Below are positions 34,851 through 43,923 of a stretch of DNA of 64,000 bases, piece by piece. Within the stretch, counting starts at the first letter, position 1. Every line of letters begins with the position of its first letter. Location of the stretch: the NCBI RefSeq assembly GCF_003600685.1, contig NZ_CP032084.1:5022001-5086000 (forward strand), read 5' to 3'. Position numbers and translations under genes: made by a program. This stretch comes from Achromobacter sp. B7 (GTDB lineage Bacteria > Pseudomonadota > Gammaproteobacteria > Burkholderiales > Burkholderiaceae_B). The notes under the pieces are model-generated. The model saw only the letters and a list, made by a program, of their open reading frames with translations. It had not been told where the DNA came from and made no database searches.

Positions 34851-35339
34851 TTACGCGAAGTACGCGGCCGATCCGTGCGAGGCGCCGGCCGTGTTCTGGC
34901 GCAGCGGGGCGCCAAGGTCGTCCGCGTCGCTGCGCAGACGCGCCGGGCGCGCGGGCGCGGCGGCTACCGTGGGCGCTGCCGGCGCGGGGGCCAGGCGGCG
35001 TACGGCTGCCAGCACCTCGGTCGGCTCGGCCGGCTTGCGCAGGTAGACGGCATAGCCTTCGCAGGCCTGGTCTACCTCGTATTCCGGCCGGCCGCTCAAC
35101 ACGACCACGGGGGTGTCGCACAGGTAGGCGTTTTCGCGCATGGCGGTTAGCAGCGCGCCGCCGTGCATGCCGGGCATGGAAAAGTCGGTGATGACCACGT
35201 CGGGACGCACGGCCAGCATCTGTTGCAGCGCAGTCAGTCCGTCGGTGTGGCCCGTTACGTCGTAGCCTTCGTCGCCAAGGAATTCGCTCAACAGTTCGAT
35301 CAGCGTCGGCTGATCATCGACAACAAGAATCTTCGTCAT
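34851..35339 (-). CDS. Single-domain response regulator
   Basis: 162 residues. A receiver domain (MTKILVVDDQPTLIELL, Asp in DVVITDFSMPGMHGG, Lys in LRKPAEP) is followed by an Ala/Pro-rich tail of about 45 residues without a recognisable output domain. It probably relays phosphate or acts by protein contact. It diverges from a diguanylate cyclase across 357 bases, so a link to c-di-GMP control is possible. ATG 35339 is where the receiver begins; the longer frame upstream has no homology. Confidence 0.88.
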   Translation of the reverse strand: MTKILVVDDQPTLIELLSEFLGDEGYDVTGHTDGLTALQQMLAVRPDVVITDFSMPGMHGGALLTAMRENAYLCDTPVVVLSGRPEYEVDQACEGYAVYLRKPAEPTEVLAAVRRLAPAPAAPTVAAAPARPARLRSDADDLGAPLRQNTAGASHGSAAYFA

Positions 35340-35696
35340 GGTGTTCAATGCCGCCTGGCGCGGCGTTCGTATGTTTGGCCGCCCAGGCTGGTTCGCCGGC
35401 GCCCATTGTTGGGGCGGCATGGCGATAAGGGGCGGGAAATGTGCCTCGCGTCGTTTCTCGACTTCCGGCGCTTTCAAGCGTACGCAAAAGAGGATGGCGG
35501 GCTGTATAAGGCGGAATCCTAGGGCATGCCGCTCGTTCATGTATGAAGGAATTGTATCGGGACGAAACGACGCTCGGTCGGCAAGCCGGCCGCGCGGCTT
35601 TTCCCAAACGCGGCGTAAGCCCGGCGCGCGCCCTTGGTAGCATTCCACCCTTGGCCGGCGCTTTGCACGCACGCGCGGGTTCTTCAGGATGCTTAT
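35340..35696. other. 357-base divergent intergenic region
   Basis: It lies between the response regulator and the diguanylate cyclase genes and must contain both promoters. An AT-richer segment near 35535-35560 (catgtatgaaggaattgtat) is the best promoter candidate, but boxes are not clear. Frames here lack gene-like features. Confidence 0.5.
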
Positions 35697-36836
35697 ATGG
35701 TTGGTGCCCAGGTTCGAATTACCCTGTCGTTGATTGCCCCTACCCTGGTGGTGGTTTTCGCCATTACATTTGTTGGCATTTGGTGCGCCTTCCGGCATCG
35801 CACCTATCTTCTGTATCTGGCGGCGGGTTGCGGGCTGTTTGCCGCCGGCGCGATGTCGCAGATCCTGCATCTGCCGCGCGACTCGGGCGCCAACGCGCTG
35901 GTGTCCGGCATGCTCTACATCACCGCCGTGTGCGCGGCCACGCAGGGCATCCTGAACCGCGTCGGCCGGGGCCTGCCCTGGCATGCGTACCTGGCCTTCT
36001 GCGCCGCCATCCTGACGGCGCTCTGGTACTTCTTTTATATCGACCGCAACCTGCTGGTGCGCGTCTATGTCCTGAACATCGGCATCGGCGCCCTGCTGAC
36101 CGTGGCCGCATTGCGCATGCGCCGCGCGTCCGCCGGACGCCGCATCGACACCGCCTTGTTCGTGGTGCTGCTGGCGTTTGGCCTGCATTTTTTTCCGCGC
36201 ACGTTGCTCAGCATCGGCACGCACGCGCCCAACGGCCCACTGGCGTTTGCGGATTCCCCGTTCTGGCAGTGGTTGCAGTTGTCGCTGGCCGTCTTCAGCG
36301 TAGGGCTGGCAATCACGCTATTGCTGGCGGTGGCCGCCGACACCATCGACGAAGTGCGGCACGAAGGCGAGAAAGACTGGCTGACGGGTTTGCTCAACCG
36401 CCGAGGCTTTGAAACCCGCATGCGTCCCTTTGAACAGCGCGGTCACGAACCGGCCGCATTGGTGGTTGGCGATGTCGATCACTTCAAGCGCATCAACGAC
36501 CAATACGGCCACAGCGGCGGGGACGCGGTGTTGAAAGACGTGGCACGGGCGCTGACGTTGTCCGTGCGCAAGCGCGACCTGCTGGGGCGCATCGGCGGCG
36601 AAGAGTTCGCCATTTATTTGCCGGCCACCGACTTCCAGGAAGCGGTGCATTGCGCGGAGCGGCTGCGGGCCTTTGTCGCCGACACCGTACGCGCGCCGGA
36701 CGGGACATCGCCTGTGACGATGAGCCTGGGCGTGGCGGCGGCGACCGCGGCCGACAACTGGCAGTCGCTATTCCAGCGCGCGGACGAAAAGCTGTATGCC
36801 GCCAAAAGAGCAGGCCGCAACCAGGTCGCCGCTTGA
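35697..36836 (+). CDS. Membrane-bound diguanylate cyclase
   Basis: 379 residues. Seven hydrophobic segments fill residues 1-205 as an uncharacterised membrane sensor. The GGDEF domain has DWLTGLLNRRGFE, DVDHFKRINDQYGHSGGD and the active-site variant GGEEF in RIGGEEFAIYLP. RKRD five residues before GGEEF is a canonical RxxD inhibitory site, so product inhibition is expected. The enzyme makes c-di-GMP from two GTP. ATG 35697 follows AGGA at seven bases. A terminator follows. Confidence 0.93.
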   Translation: MVGAQVRITLSLIAPTLVVVFAITFVGIWCAFRHRTYLLYLAAGCGLFAAGAMSQILHLPRDSGANALVSGMLYITAVCAATQGILNRVGRGLPWHAYLAFCAAILTALWYFFYIDRNLLVRVYVLNIGIGALLTVAALRMRRASAGRRIDTALFVVLLAFGLHFFPRTLLSIGTHAPNGPLAFADSPFWQWLQLSLAVFSVGLAITLLLAVAADTIDEVRHEGEKDWLTGLLNRRGFETRMRPFEQRGHEPAALVVGDVDHFKRINDQYGHSGGDAVLKDVARALTLSVRKRDLLGRIGGEEFAIYLPATDFQEAVHCAERLRAFVADTVRAPDGTSPVTMSLGVAAATAADNWQSLFQRADEKLYAAKRAGRNQVAA

Positions 36837-36856
36837 CGGTACGGCTTGGTTCGGAC

Positions 36857-36878
36857 GCGTGCCGTGACGCACGCTTTT
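36857..36878 (+). terminator. Rho-independent terminator after the diguanylate cyclase
   Basis: A perfect 6-bp stem (gcgtgc / gcacgc) with a 6-base loop is directly followed by TTTTAT, 20 bases after the stop codon. Confidence 0.65.
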
Positions 36879-36966
36879 ATGTCGTCGCCCGGGCGCCGCG
36901 CCGCCGCTTTGGGCACGATGCTTGCTGACAGCCGCGCGCGTCATTGCCACCGCACAAGGAACCACC

Positions 36967-37533
36967 ATGCCCCGCCTACGTCCCGGCGCTGAAATTCAAA
37001 AAATGCTGAACGGCGATCTCTACGATCCCACGGACCCCGACATCCAGGCCGAGCAGGCCGCCACCAAAGCCTGGATGGCGGCGTACAACGCCGCCCTGGC
37101 CGCGCCCGCCGCCCAGCGCCACGCGCTACTGTGTGAACGCTTTGGCACCGTAGGACGCGGCGCGGTGGTACGGCCGCCGTTTCATTGCGACTACGGATGC
37201 AACATCCACCTGGGCGCCAACGTCTTCATGAATTTCAACTGCGTCATCCTGGATGTGGCCGAGGTCCACATCGGTGACGGCACGCAGATCGGCCCCGCCG
37301 TACAGATCATGACGGCGGATCACCCGCGCGAGGCGGACGCGCGCGCGGCCGGACTGGAATTCGGGCGGCCCATCCGCATCGGCGGCAATGTGTGGATCGG
37401 CGCCGGCGCTATCCTGCTGCCCGGCATCACGGTGGGCGACAACGCAATCATCGGCGCGGGCAGCGTCGTCACGCGTGACGTGCCCGCATCGGCCACGGTG
37501 GCAGGCAACCCGGCGCGGCCCATCGGCCGTTAA
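36967..37533 (+). CDS. maa: Hexapeptide sugar O-acetyltransferase (maltose/galactoside type)
   Basis: 188 residues, the standard length. A Mac-type N-terminal helical part ([18 protein letters not shown]) is followed by left-handed beta-helix hexapeptide repeats. The acceptor-site His is in [12 protein letters not shown], and [36 protein letters not shown] are family signatures. It transfers acetyl from acetyl-CoA to a sugar in the cytoplasm. ATG 36967 follows AAGGA at six bases. Its last codons lie in a 42-base tandem duplication. Confidence 0.9.
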   Translation: MPRLRPGAEIQKMLNGDLYDPTDPDIQAEQAATKAWMAAYNAALAAPAAQRHALLCERFGTVGRGAVVRPPFHCDYGCNIHLGANVFMNFNCVILDVAEVHIGDGTQIGPAVQIMTADHPREADARAAGLEFGRPIRIGGNVWIGAGAILLPGITVGDNAIIGAGSVVTRDVPASATVAGNPARPIGR

Positions 37534-37597
37534 GCCTGCCCGATTGATCCTGCGACGCGGCCCATCGGCCGTTAAGCCTGCCCGCTTAGTCCTGGGG
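37514..37597. repeat. 42-bp tandem duplication across two convergent gene ends
   Basis: Two units of 42 bases (37514-37555 and 37556-37597). The first 29 bases, beginning cgcggcccatcggccgttaa, are identical in both; the rest are diverged. The first unit contains the stop codon of the acetyltransferase gene. The second contains the stop of the convergent GH15 gene. Each unit contains a ggcc-catc-ggcc mini-hairpin. Confidence 0.88.
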
Positions 37598-39406
37598 CGC
37601 GTCGCGGAACGATCGCTGGTGCGCCGGCCCGCCCGCCGCGCTCAGGTTGTAGGCGGTATTGACCAGCCCGATATGGGAAAACCCCTGTGGGAAATTGCCG
37701 ACCAGCCGCTTGCGCGCCACGTCGTATTCCTCGGCCAGCAAGCCCAGGTCATTGCGCAACGACAGCAGGTGATCGAACAAACGATGCGCGTCATCCAGGC
37801 GGCCCTGCATGATGTAGGCGTCGGCCAGCCAGAAACTGCATGCCAGAAACGCGCCTTCATCGCCCGGCAGGCCGTCGTCGCTATGCTCGGTGGAATATCG
37901 CAGTACCAAGCCGCCGCGCAGCAGTTCCTGCTCGATGGCCTGCACGGTGCCGGTCACTCGGGGATCGTCCGGCGGCAGGAAACCCACCTGCGGAATCAGC
38001 AGCAGGCTCGCATCCAGCGCCGTGCCGCCGTAGTACTGCACAAACGTATTGCGCTGGGCGTCGTAGCCGTTCGTGCAGATGTCTTCGCGGATCTCGGCGG
38101 CCAGCGCGCGCCACCGATCCACCGGCCCTTCCAGCCCGAAGCGTTCGCACGATTTCAACGTGCGATCCAGCGCCACCCAGCACATCAGCCGCGAATGCGT
38201 GAACGCGCGCGGCGGCCCGCGCATTTCCCAGATGCCGTGATCGGGCTTGCGCCACAATTGCTCCAGCGGTTTGAGCAGCACCTTTTGCATGCGCCATGCT
38301 TCGGCCAGCGGCGCCAGTTCCGCCACCCGCGCGGCGTGCAGCGTTTCAATCAGTTCGCCATAAACGTCCAGCTGCATCTGCCCCGCCGCCGCATTGCCCA
38401 GCCGCACCGGCGCGCTGTTCTCGTAGCCCGGCAACCACGGAATATCGTGTTCGGGCAACCAGCGTTCGCCCGCAATGCCATACATGATCTGCAACTGGTT
38501 CGGATGCCCGGCCGCCGCGCGCAACAGCCATTGCCGCCACGCCTCGGCTTCTTCGCGATAGCCGGCATTGAGCAGCGCATACAACGTCAGCGCGGAATCG
38601 CGCAGCCAGCAATGGCGATAGTCCCAATTACGGGTGCCGCCCAATTGCTCGGGCAGCGACGTGGTGGGCGCGGCCACAATGCCGCCCGTAGGTTGGAACG
38701 TCAGCAGCTTCAGCGTGATCAGCGATCTGACCACCGCATCGCGCCGCCGCCCCGGCCCGTTTTCCCAGTGACAGCGCTTGGCCCACTCCTGCCACCAGGC
38801 AATCGTGCGGTCCATGCTTTCCATGCGATCGGGCACAAAATGCGGCGTCTTGTGCGAGCGGTGGTAAGACAGGGTGAACGGCACCGTCTCGCCCTGGCGC
38901 ACCCGGAATTCGGCCACGCTTTTCATGTCGCGCCCTTGCAGCGGCACAGCCGTGTGCAGCTCGACGGCATCCGGCCCCGCGATGGCGCTAAGACCGTAAT
39001 CGCGCCGCCGCACCCACGGCACCGCCTGCCCGTAGTTAAAGCGCAGCGTCAGCTCCATGTGCATGTCCACCTGCCCGGACTCGCACTGAACAATGCGCAC
39101 CACGTCCACCCGCTCTTCCTCGTCGCTAAGCGGCATGAAGTCGTACACGCGCACCACCCCGTCCGGGGTTTCGTGACGCGTTTCCAGTACGGCGGTGTCG
39201 GGCAGGTAGCGGCGCGTGCTGGTGTGGCCCGCGCCCTCTGGCGCCAGCAACCAGCGCCCGTGGCTGTCGTCCCCCAGCAAGGCGGCAAAGCAGGCCGGGG
39301 AATCGAAATGCGGCAAACACAACCAATCGATCGAGCCGTCGCGCGCCACCAGCGCGGCCGACAGCATATTGCCGATCAGGCCATAGTCCTCGATGCGTTT
39401 GGACAT
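37586..39406 (-). CDS. Glycoside hydrolase family 15 protein (glucoamylase/trehalase-like)
   Basis: 606 residues, typical of bacterial GH15 enzymes. The N-terminal beta-sandwich begins IEDYGLIGNMLSAALVARDGS. The (alpha/alpha)6 barrel has GTRNWDYRHCWLRDSALTL, with the proposed general acid Glu in GIWEMRGPPRAFTHS and the second catalytic Glu in LLAEEYDVARKRLVGNFPQ. No signal peptide is visible, so it is probably cytoplasmic and acts on trehalose or alpha-glucans. It starts three bases after the stop of an SDR gene, forming an operon. This fits stress-related trehalose/glucan metabolism. Confidence 0.92.
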   Translation of the reverse strand: MSKRIEDYGLIGNMLSAALVARDGSIDWLCLPHFDSPACFAALLGDDSHGRWLLAPEGAGHTSTRRYLPDTAVLETRHETPDGVVRVYDFMPLSDEEERVDVVRIVQCESGQVDMHMELTLRFNYGQAVPWVRRRDYGLSAIAGPDAVELHTAVPLQGRDMKSVAEFRVRQGETVPFTLSYHRSHKTPHFVPDRMESMDRTIAWWQEWAKRCHWENGPGRRRDAVVRSLITLKLLTFQPTGGIVAAPTTSLPEQLGGTRNWDYRHCWLRDSALTLYALLNAGYREEAEAWRQWLLRAAAGHPNQLQIMYGIAGERWLPEHDIPWLPGYENSAPVRLGNAAAGQMQLDVYGELIETLHAARVAELAPLAEAWRMQKVLLKPLEQLWRKPDHGIWEMRGPPRAFTHSRLMCWVALDRTLKSCERFGLEGPVDRWRALAAEIREDICTNGYDAQRNTFVQYYGGTALDASLLLIPQVGFLPPDDPRVTGTVQAIEQELLRGGLVLRYSTEHSDDGLPGDEGAFLACSFWLADAYIMQGRLDDAHRLFDHLLSLRNDLGLLAEEYDVARKRLVGNFPQGFSHIGLVNTAYNLSAAGGPAHQRSFRDAPQD

Positions 39407-39409
39407 GGC

Positions 39410-40228
39410 CTAGCCCGCCCCGCGAAAGCCGGGGTATAGCGTCATGCCACCATCGACGAACAAGGTCGAGCCCGTGACGTAATCGGAGTCGTCGCTGGCC
39501 AGCCACGCCACGGCGCGCGCCACGTCCTCGGGTTCGCCGATGCGCCCATACGGAATCAGCTTCAGCAACGATTCCAGGGCTTGCGGCGTGTTCCACGCGG
39601 GCGCGTTGATGGGGGTGCGGATGGCGCCCGGCGCCACGGAATTGACGCGTATCTTCATCGGCGCCAACTCTTGCGCCAGCGACTGCATCAGCAACGACAC
39701 ACCGCCCTTGGACGCCGCGTAGTTCGCCTGAAAGGCCCACGGAATCACTTCGTGCACCGAACTGATGAAGACGATTTTCCCTGCGGCCTCACCCGGCGCC
39801 GGAGCAGGCTGCCGGTTCAGGAACGCGCGCGCCGCCGCGCGGGCGCACAGGAACTGGCCGGTCAGGTTGGTGTCGATCACCTTCTGCCACTGCGCCAGCG
39901 TCATGTCCTGGATGGCGGCCGGCTGCTCGATGCCGGCGTTGTTGACCAGGATGTCGACCCGCTGAAAATGTTCGGCCGCGACGCTGAACAAGTGCTCGAC
40001 ATCGTCTTCGCGGCTGATGTCGGCTGCCGCCGCCACCGCCAGGCCGCCCGCGTCGACGATCTGGTGCACGACATCCAGGCCGCGCCGCTCGGAGTCTTCG
40101 TTGGGCCGATGGTTGACCACCACCCGCGCCCCCGCCGCCGCCAGTTCCAGCGCAATACCGCGCCCGATCCCTGAATTGGCGCCGGTGACAATTGCCACGC
40201 GCCCGGACAGATCTACCGCATGCCGCAT
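39410..40228 (-). CDS. SDR-family dehydrogenase (glucose 1-dehydrogenase-like)
   Basis: 272 residues. TGANSGIGRG, NNAGIEQPA, catalytic Ser in FISSVHEVIPW and Tyr/Lys in ANYAASKGG; the C-terminal YVTGSTLFVDGGMTLYP matches glucose 1-dehydrogenase-type SDRs. It is the first gene of a two-gene operon with the GH15 enzyme, so it could oxidise the glucose released by it. The 141-base gap upstream separates it from the ferritin-like genes on the same strand. Confidence 0.9.
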   Translation of the reverse strand: MRHAVDLSGRVAIVTGANSGIGRGIALELAAAGARVVVNHRPNEDSERRGLDVVHQIVDAGGLAVAAAADISREDDVEHLFSVAAEHFQRVDILVNNAGIEQPAAIQDMTLAQWQKVIDTNLTGQFLCARAAARAFLNRQPAPAPGEAAGKIVFISSVHEVIPWAFQANYAASKGGVSLLMQSLAQELAPMKIRVNSVAPGAIRTPINAPAWNTPQALESLLKLIPYGRIGEPEDVARAVAWLASDDSDYVTGSTLFVDGGMTLYPGFRGAG

Positions 40229-40369
40229 GCTGCTCTCCTTGAGGCGGGCAGGTTCGGGCCGATGCCGGATGAACCCGCTTGCGCCGCTGTCGATAGCCAG
40301 ACGCCAGCTTAGTCCCGGAGCGGCGTGCGCATCAACCGCCCCGAATAACCGCCGCCCGATAGCCGTCCG

Positions 40370-41092
40370 TCACGTGGCGTCGCGCGCCACGAACTCGCGC
40401 AGCCATTGACGGATGATGGTCGTGTGCCGCGCCTCGGCCGCTTCGGCTTCGCGCGATTGGGCCGCCAGGTCGTCGTGGCCCTGCTGCTCGGCTAGCTCTG
40501 TCAGCAGTTCCCATGAGGCGTGGTCCGTCAGTTCAGCGGTCAGCAACGCTTCCAGGCCCTGCGAAATGCTGGTGCGCGGGTCGGTCAACACCTGCACCAG
40601 GCCCAGCGACGCCATCGCGCTGGCATCGGCGCCGGGCGTTTGCGCGGTGGGGTCCGCGCCCAATTTTTCGATGATGTCGACCAGCATGTGAAAGTGCGCC
40701 TCTTCCTCGTCACGAATCTTGATCAGGTCGGTGCGCAGGCCCGTGTTCCGGTCATCGCGGTCGGCCTCGACCTTGACCAGCATGGCTTCGTACAGACGCA
40801 CGCCCGACCGCTCGTACGCCGCGCGCTGCCCCAGCTTGTCGATCAGCACCTCCGGATTGCGGCCGGTCAGCTTGCCGGCGACCGTGGTCAGCACGCCCTT
40901 GCCCGTGGCGGGCACCGGCACCGACCCCAACTGCCCGGCCGACACGATGGCCGCGGTGCGCTGCGCGACGGCCGCCTGCATGCCGCCGGGCGAGGGGCCC
41001 TGATCGAGCGCGAACCTCACTTGCATCGGCCCCTGCACGGGCGCCATCTGCATGCCGGTGCGATTCATCCCGGTCTTGGTGGCTTTGTCCAT
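40370..41092 (-). CDS. Ferritin-like domain protein (small)
   Basis: 240 residues. An unstructured Met/Gln-rich N-terminus of about 65 residues is followed by a four-helix ferritin-like bundle. Helices carry the Glu/His pairs expected for a diiron site: YERSGVRLYEAM, DEEEAHFHML, TAELTDHASWELL and EAAEARHTTII. ATG 41092 follows AAGGAG at six bases. It starts ten bases after the stop of a larger ferritin-like gene and is probably translated from the same mRNA. Function is not established; iron handling or oxidative-stress protection is plausible. Confidence 0.82.
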   Translation of the reverse strand: MDKATKTGMNRTGMQMAPVQGPMQVRFALDQGPSPGGMQAAVAQRTAAIVSAGQLGSVPVPATGKGVLTTVAGKLTGRNPEVLIDKLGQRAAYERSGVRLYEAMLVKVEADRDDRNTGLRTDLIKIRDEEEAHFHMLVDIIEKLGADPTAQTPGADASAMASLGLVQVLTDPRTSISQGLEALLTAELTDHASWELLTELAEQQGHDDLAAQSREAEAAEARHTTIIRQWLREFVARDAT

Positions 41093-41102
41093 GGTTGGCT
41101 CC

Positions 41103-42284
41103 TTATTGCCGCGGGCGTTCGGCACGCTGGTTCAGTTCGGTGCCCGGCGTCCACACGTAGCCGGCGGACACCATGCTGCTGGGCGACCCCGCCGCATTCA
41201 GAATGCCGCGCGCTTGGATCGACGCCTGGCTTTCCTGGTCGCCCGGCACGTAGGCCGTGCCCTTGGCGCGCAAGCCCGTTTCCTTGGCCAGCACGGCGCG
41301 CACAAAGTCGCGCTGCGGCGCAAACTTCAACGGCGACGGAATGACCGACCCCAGCACCTCTTCCGGGTCGCGCCGCTCAATGTCCTTGAACAGGTTTTTC
41401 ACCATCGACAGATGGCCCAGTTCGTAGTCCAGGAAGCGTTCCCAGATCGCCTTGATCCTGGGATTCGTTTCCTGCTCCACACAGCTGTAATAGGTGAAGA
41501 CTTCCGTGGCTTCGTGGATGAGTAATTTTTCCAACAACGATTCATCCGGATCCTGCAACGACCCATACTGCGTCACGTGCTGCTCTTCCACTGACGCGAT
41601 CTCGGCGTACAGCTGGCGCGCCAGCGGGTCGGCAAACAAGGGCCCGATGTTCATGTAGTAGTCGTGCGTCTGATATTCCGCCGCCGTGATCAACGTGGCG
41701 TGCATCTTGGTCAACAGCGCCGCCTGCTGGCGCTGATACGAATGCCTGACGTCGTCCTCGGGCGCGCGATGCTCGTCGATGGTGGGCCGGCCCGGCACGA
41801 TATCGGTATAGCCCTGAAGAATGTTGTTGGCGTCCTTGCCTTCCAGCCGGTCCAGCATTGCGCTGTAGCGGTACAGGTGGTCAAAGTCTTCCAGCAGGCC
41901 GTAGCGATAGCTTTGCGCCTGATACGGGTCCGGCTCGGCCTGCGCCACCGCCGCCGTCACTTCAATGGCCACCTGCTCGTACGCGATGGTGGTCTCAAGC
42001 GCCGAATGGTCGGCCGACAGCAGCCAGTTGATCATCGTGGCCTGATGCTGCTCAACCCGCCGCAACTGCGCCAACGGCACGCGCAGCGGCTCGTTGAAGC
42101 GGCTGGCAATATGCTTGAGCCGCAACGCATCCAGCTCCAGCCCGTTCAGCAAGATGATCCGCACGCGCGTGAACGCATCATCGTCCAACTTGCTGATCGG
42201 CTTGCCGGCCATTTCCGCCCAGGTAAATCGCTGCTTGTCCAGCGGCACCCCGGCGTTGTCCCATAAGTTGTTGATCATGCCCAT
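41103..42284 (-). CDS. Ferritin-like protein (large, two-domain)
   Basis: 393 residues. Helix-rich throughout, with Glu/His clusters at YRYGLLEDFDHLYRYS, ASVEEQHVTQYGSL, and FLDYELGHLSMV, suggesting one or two ferritin-like bundles. ATG 42284 is supported by GGAGG five bases upstream. It heads an operon with the smaller ferritin-like gene. It diverges from a third ferritin-like gene across 149 bases. I do not know a characterised homologue. Confidence 0.78.
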   Translation of the reverse strand: MGMINNLWDNAGVPLDKQRFTWAEMAGKPISKLDDDAFTRVRIILLNGLELDALRLKHIASRFNEPLRVPLAQLRRVEQHQATMINWLLSADHSALETTIAYEQVAIEVTAAVAQAEPDPYQAQSYRYGLLEDFDHLYRYSAMLDRLEGKDANNILQGYTDIVPGRPTIDEHRAPEDDVRHSYQRQQAALLTKMHATLITAAEYQTHDYYMNIGPLFADPLARQLYAEIASVEEQHVTQYGSLQDPDESLLEKLLIHEATEVFTYYSCVEQETNPRIKAIWERFLDYELGHLSMVKNLFKDIERRDPEEVLGSVIPSPLKFAPQRDFVRAVLAKETGLRAKGTAYVPGDQESQASIQARGILNAAGSPSSMVSAGYVWTPGTELNQRAERPRQ

Positions 42285-42433
42285 ATCGGCCTCCACGAAA
42301 ACCACAAGGGGCAGCAAACTGCGTGCCCGCACGGCCATTTTTTTTCAGGCTGCGGCGCGGTCGGCGGGAACGGTGATTGCTGTAGATGCAGCCCCAGGCA
42401 ACGCTCTGCCTGACACCTTTTTCGGAGAACGAC

Positions 42434-42955
42434 ATGGAAACGACCTCCCGGCCATCCAACGACCACTTGAACGACTGGCTGCGCGACGCGCACGCGATGG
42501 AAGAACAGGCAGAGACCATGCTGTCCAGCATGCTGTCGCGCATCAAGAACTACCCGGAACTCAGCCAGCGCATTTCGCAGCACATCGAAGAAACTCGCGG
42601 CCAGCAGGCCGTGGTCAAGCGCTGCCTGGAACGGCGCGGACAGGACAACTCCACGATGAAAGACATGGCCGGCAAGGCGATGGCAACGTTTCAGGGTTTC
42701 TCGGGCGCGCTGGCCTCGGATGAAATCGTCAAGGGTTCGATGTTCAGCTTTTCCTTCGAGAATCTGGAAATCGCCGCCTACAAGAACATCATCGAAGCCG
42801 CGCGTTACGTGGGCGACACGGAAACCGCCGTCGAATGCGAACGCATCTTGCAGGAAGAGATCGCGATGGCGCAGTGGCTGGAAAAAAATACCGGTGCGGT
42901 GGTGCGGCATTTCCTGATGCTGGCCGACGAACCCGACGCCACGGCCAAGCGCTAG
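42434..42955 (+). CDS. YciE/YciF-type (DUF892) ferritin-like protein
   Basis: 173 residues. The opening LNDWLRDAHAMEEQAETML and the later ENLEIAAYKNIIEAA are typical of the DUF892/YciE-YciF ferritin-like family, which is part of the general-stress response in enterobacteria and pseudomonads. ATG 42434 follows GGAG at six bases. A ZIP transporter gene follows 18 bases later, so metal supply and storage may be co-expressed. Confidence 0.88.
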   Translation: METTSRPSNDHLNDWLRDAHAMEEQAETMLSSMLSRIKNYPELSQRISQHIEETRGQQAVVKRCLERRGQDNSTMKDMAGKAMATFQGFSGALASDEIVKGSMFSFSFENLEIAAYKNIIEAARYVGDTETAVECERILQEEIAMAQWLEKNTGAVVRHFLMLADEPDATAKR

Positions 42956-42973
42956 CGCCGGACCGCCACGGAC

Positions 42974-43879
42974 ATGGACGCCCGCTCTGCCCCGCGCATG
43001 ACGCGCATGACGCGTATGTCGATGTTCAGGCGCTGCATGTGGACGTTCCTGGCGGTGGCGGGTATTGCCGCCTTCTACCAGGGCTGGTTGCTGTTGCATG
43101 CGCACCATCCGCTGGTGGGCGACGCCCTGCTGGGCGGCCTGGCCGCCGCCGCCGCGACCGCGTTGGGCACCTTGCCCATCTTGTTCTGCAAGACGCTTTC
43201 CGAGCGGACGCAAGACACCATGCTGGGCTTTGGCGCGGGCATCATGCTGGCCGCCAGCGCCTTTTCGCTGGTGCTGCCCGCGCTGGGCGCGGCGGCTGAC
43301 CTGGGCCTGGGGCGCTGGGCCGCCGGCCTGACGGTCGGCGCCGCCATTTTGCTGGGCGCGGGCGCGCTGATGCTGGCGGACCAGCGCATCCCGCACGAAC
43401 ATTTCATCAAAGGCAAGGAAGGCAAGGACGCACGCGCCATGCGCCGCGCCTGGCTGTTCGCCTTCGCCATCACCTTGCACAACCTGCCCGAAGGGCTGGC
43501 GATTGGCGTGGGCTACGCAGGCAATGACGCCATGCGCGCCAGCGCCCTGGCGATAGGCATCGCCATCCAGGACGTGCCCGAAGGCCTGGTCATCGCCATC
43601 GCGCTGCGGGCGGCGGGTTATTCGCGCGCGTTCTCGGCGGCGCTGGGCGCGGCATCCGGCCTGGTCGAACCGGTGGGCGCCGTGCTGGGCGCTGCGCTGG
43701 TCGGCGGATCAGCGCAGCTGCTGCCCTGGGGCCTGGGCTTCGCGGCAGGCGCGATGCTGTTCGTCATCAGCCACGAAATCATTCCGGAATCCCACCGCAA
43801 GGGCCACGAAGCCTGGGCCACGGGCGGGCTGATGCTGGGCTTTGTGCTGATGACGTTGCTGGATACGGCGCTGGGCTAG
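42974..43879 (+). CDS. ZIP-family metal transporter
   Basis: 301 residues with eight predicted membrane helices. ZIP signatures are HNLPEGLAIGVGYAG and the helix-V equivalent IQDVPEGLVIAIAL; a third metal motif HEIIPESHRKGHE is near residue 265. The family moves Zn2+, Fe2+ or Mn2+ into the cytoplasm. ATG 42974 is followed by several more in-frame ATGs (MTRMTRMSM), so the true start may be up to 14 codons later. It is probably an operon with the DUF892 gene. Confidence 0.9.
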   Translation: MDARSAPRMTRMTRMSMFRRCMWTFLAVAGIAAFYQGWLLLHAHHPLVGDALLGGLAAAAATALGTLPILFCKTLSERTQDTMLGFGAGIMLAASAFSLVLPALGAAADLGLGRWAAGLTVGAAILLGAGALMLADQRIPHEHFIKGKEGKDARAMRRAWLFAFAITLHNLPEGLAIGVGYAGNDAMRASALAIGIAIQDVPEGLVIAIALRAAGYSRAFSAALGAASGLVEPVGAVLGAALVGGSAQLLPWGLGFAAGAMLFVISHEIIPESHRKGHEAWATGGLMLGFVLMTLLDTALG

Positions 43880-43923
43880 TGGCGCGGCACCTTGCCGGCG
43901 CATCGACGTGGCCGCCGGACCGA

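Noticed and set aside
35700..35720. tRNA T-arm-like sequence (ggttcgaatta)
   Set aside because: No acceptor stem, anticodon arm or CCA end surrounds it, and it lies in the cyclase coding region.
34851..36224. Extending the response regulator to 457 codons
   Set aside because: The added N-terminal 295 residues cross the divergent cyclase gene and have no homology; the receiver starts cleanly at ATG 35339.
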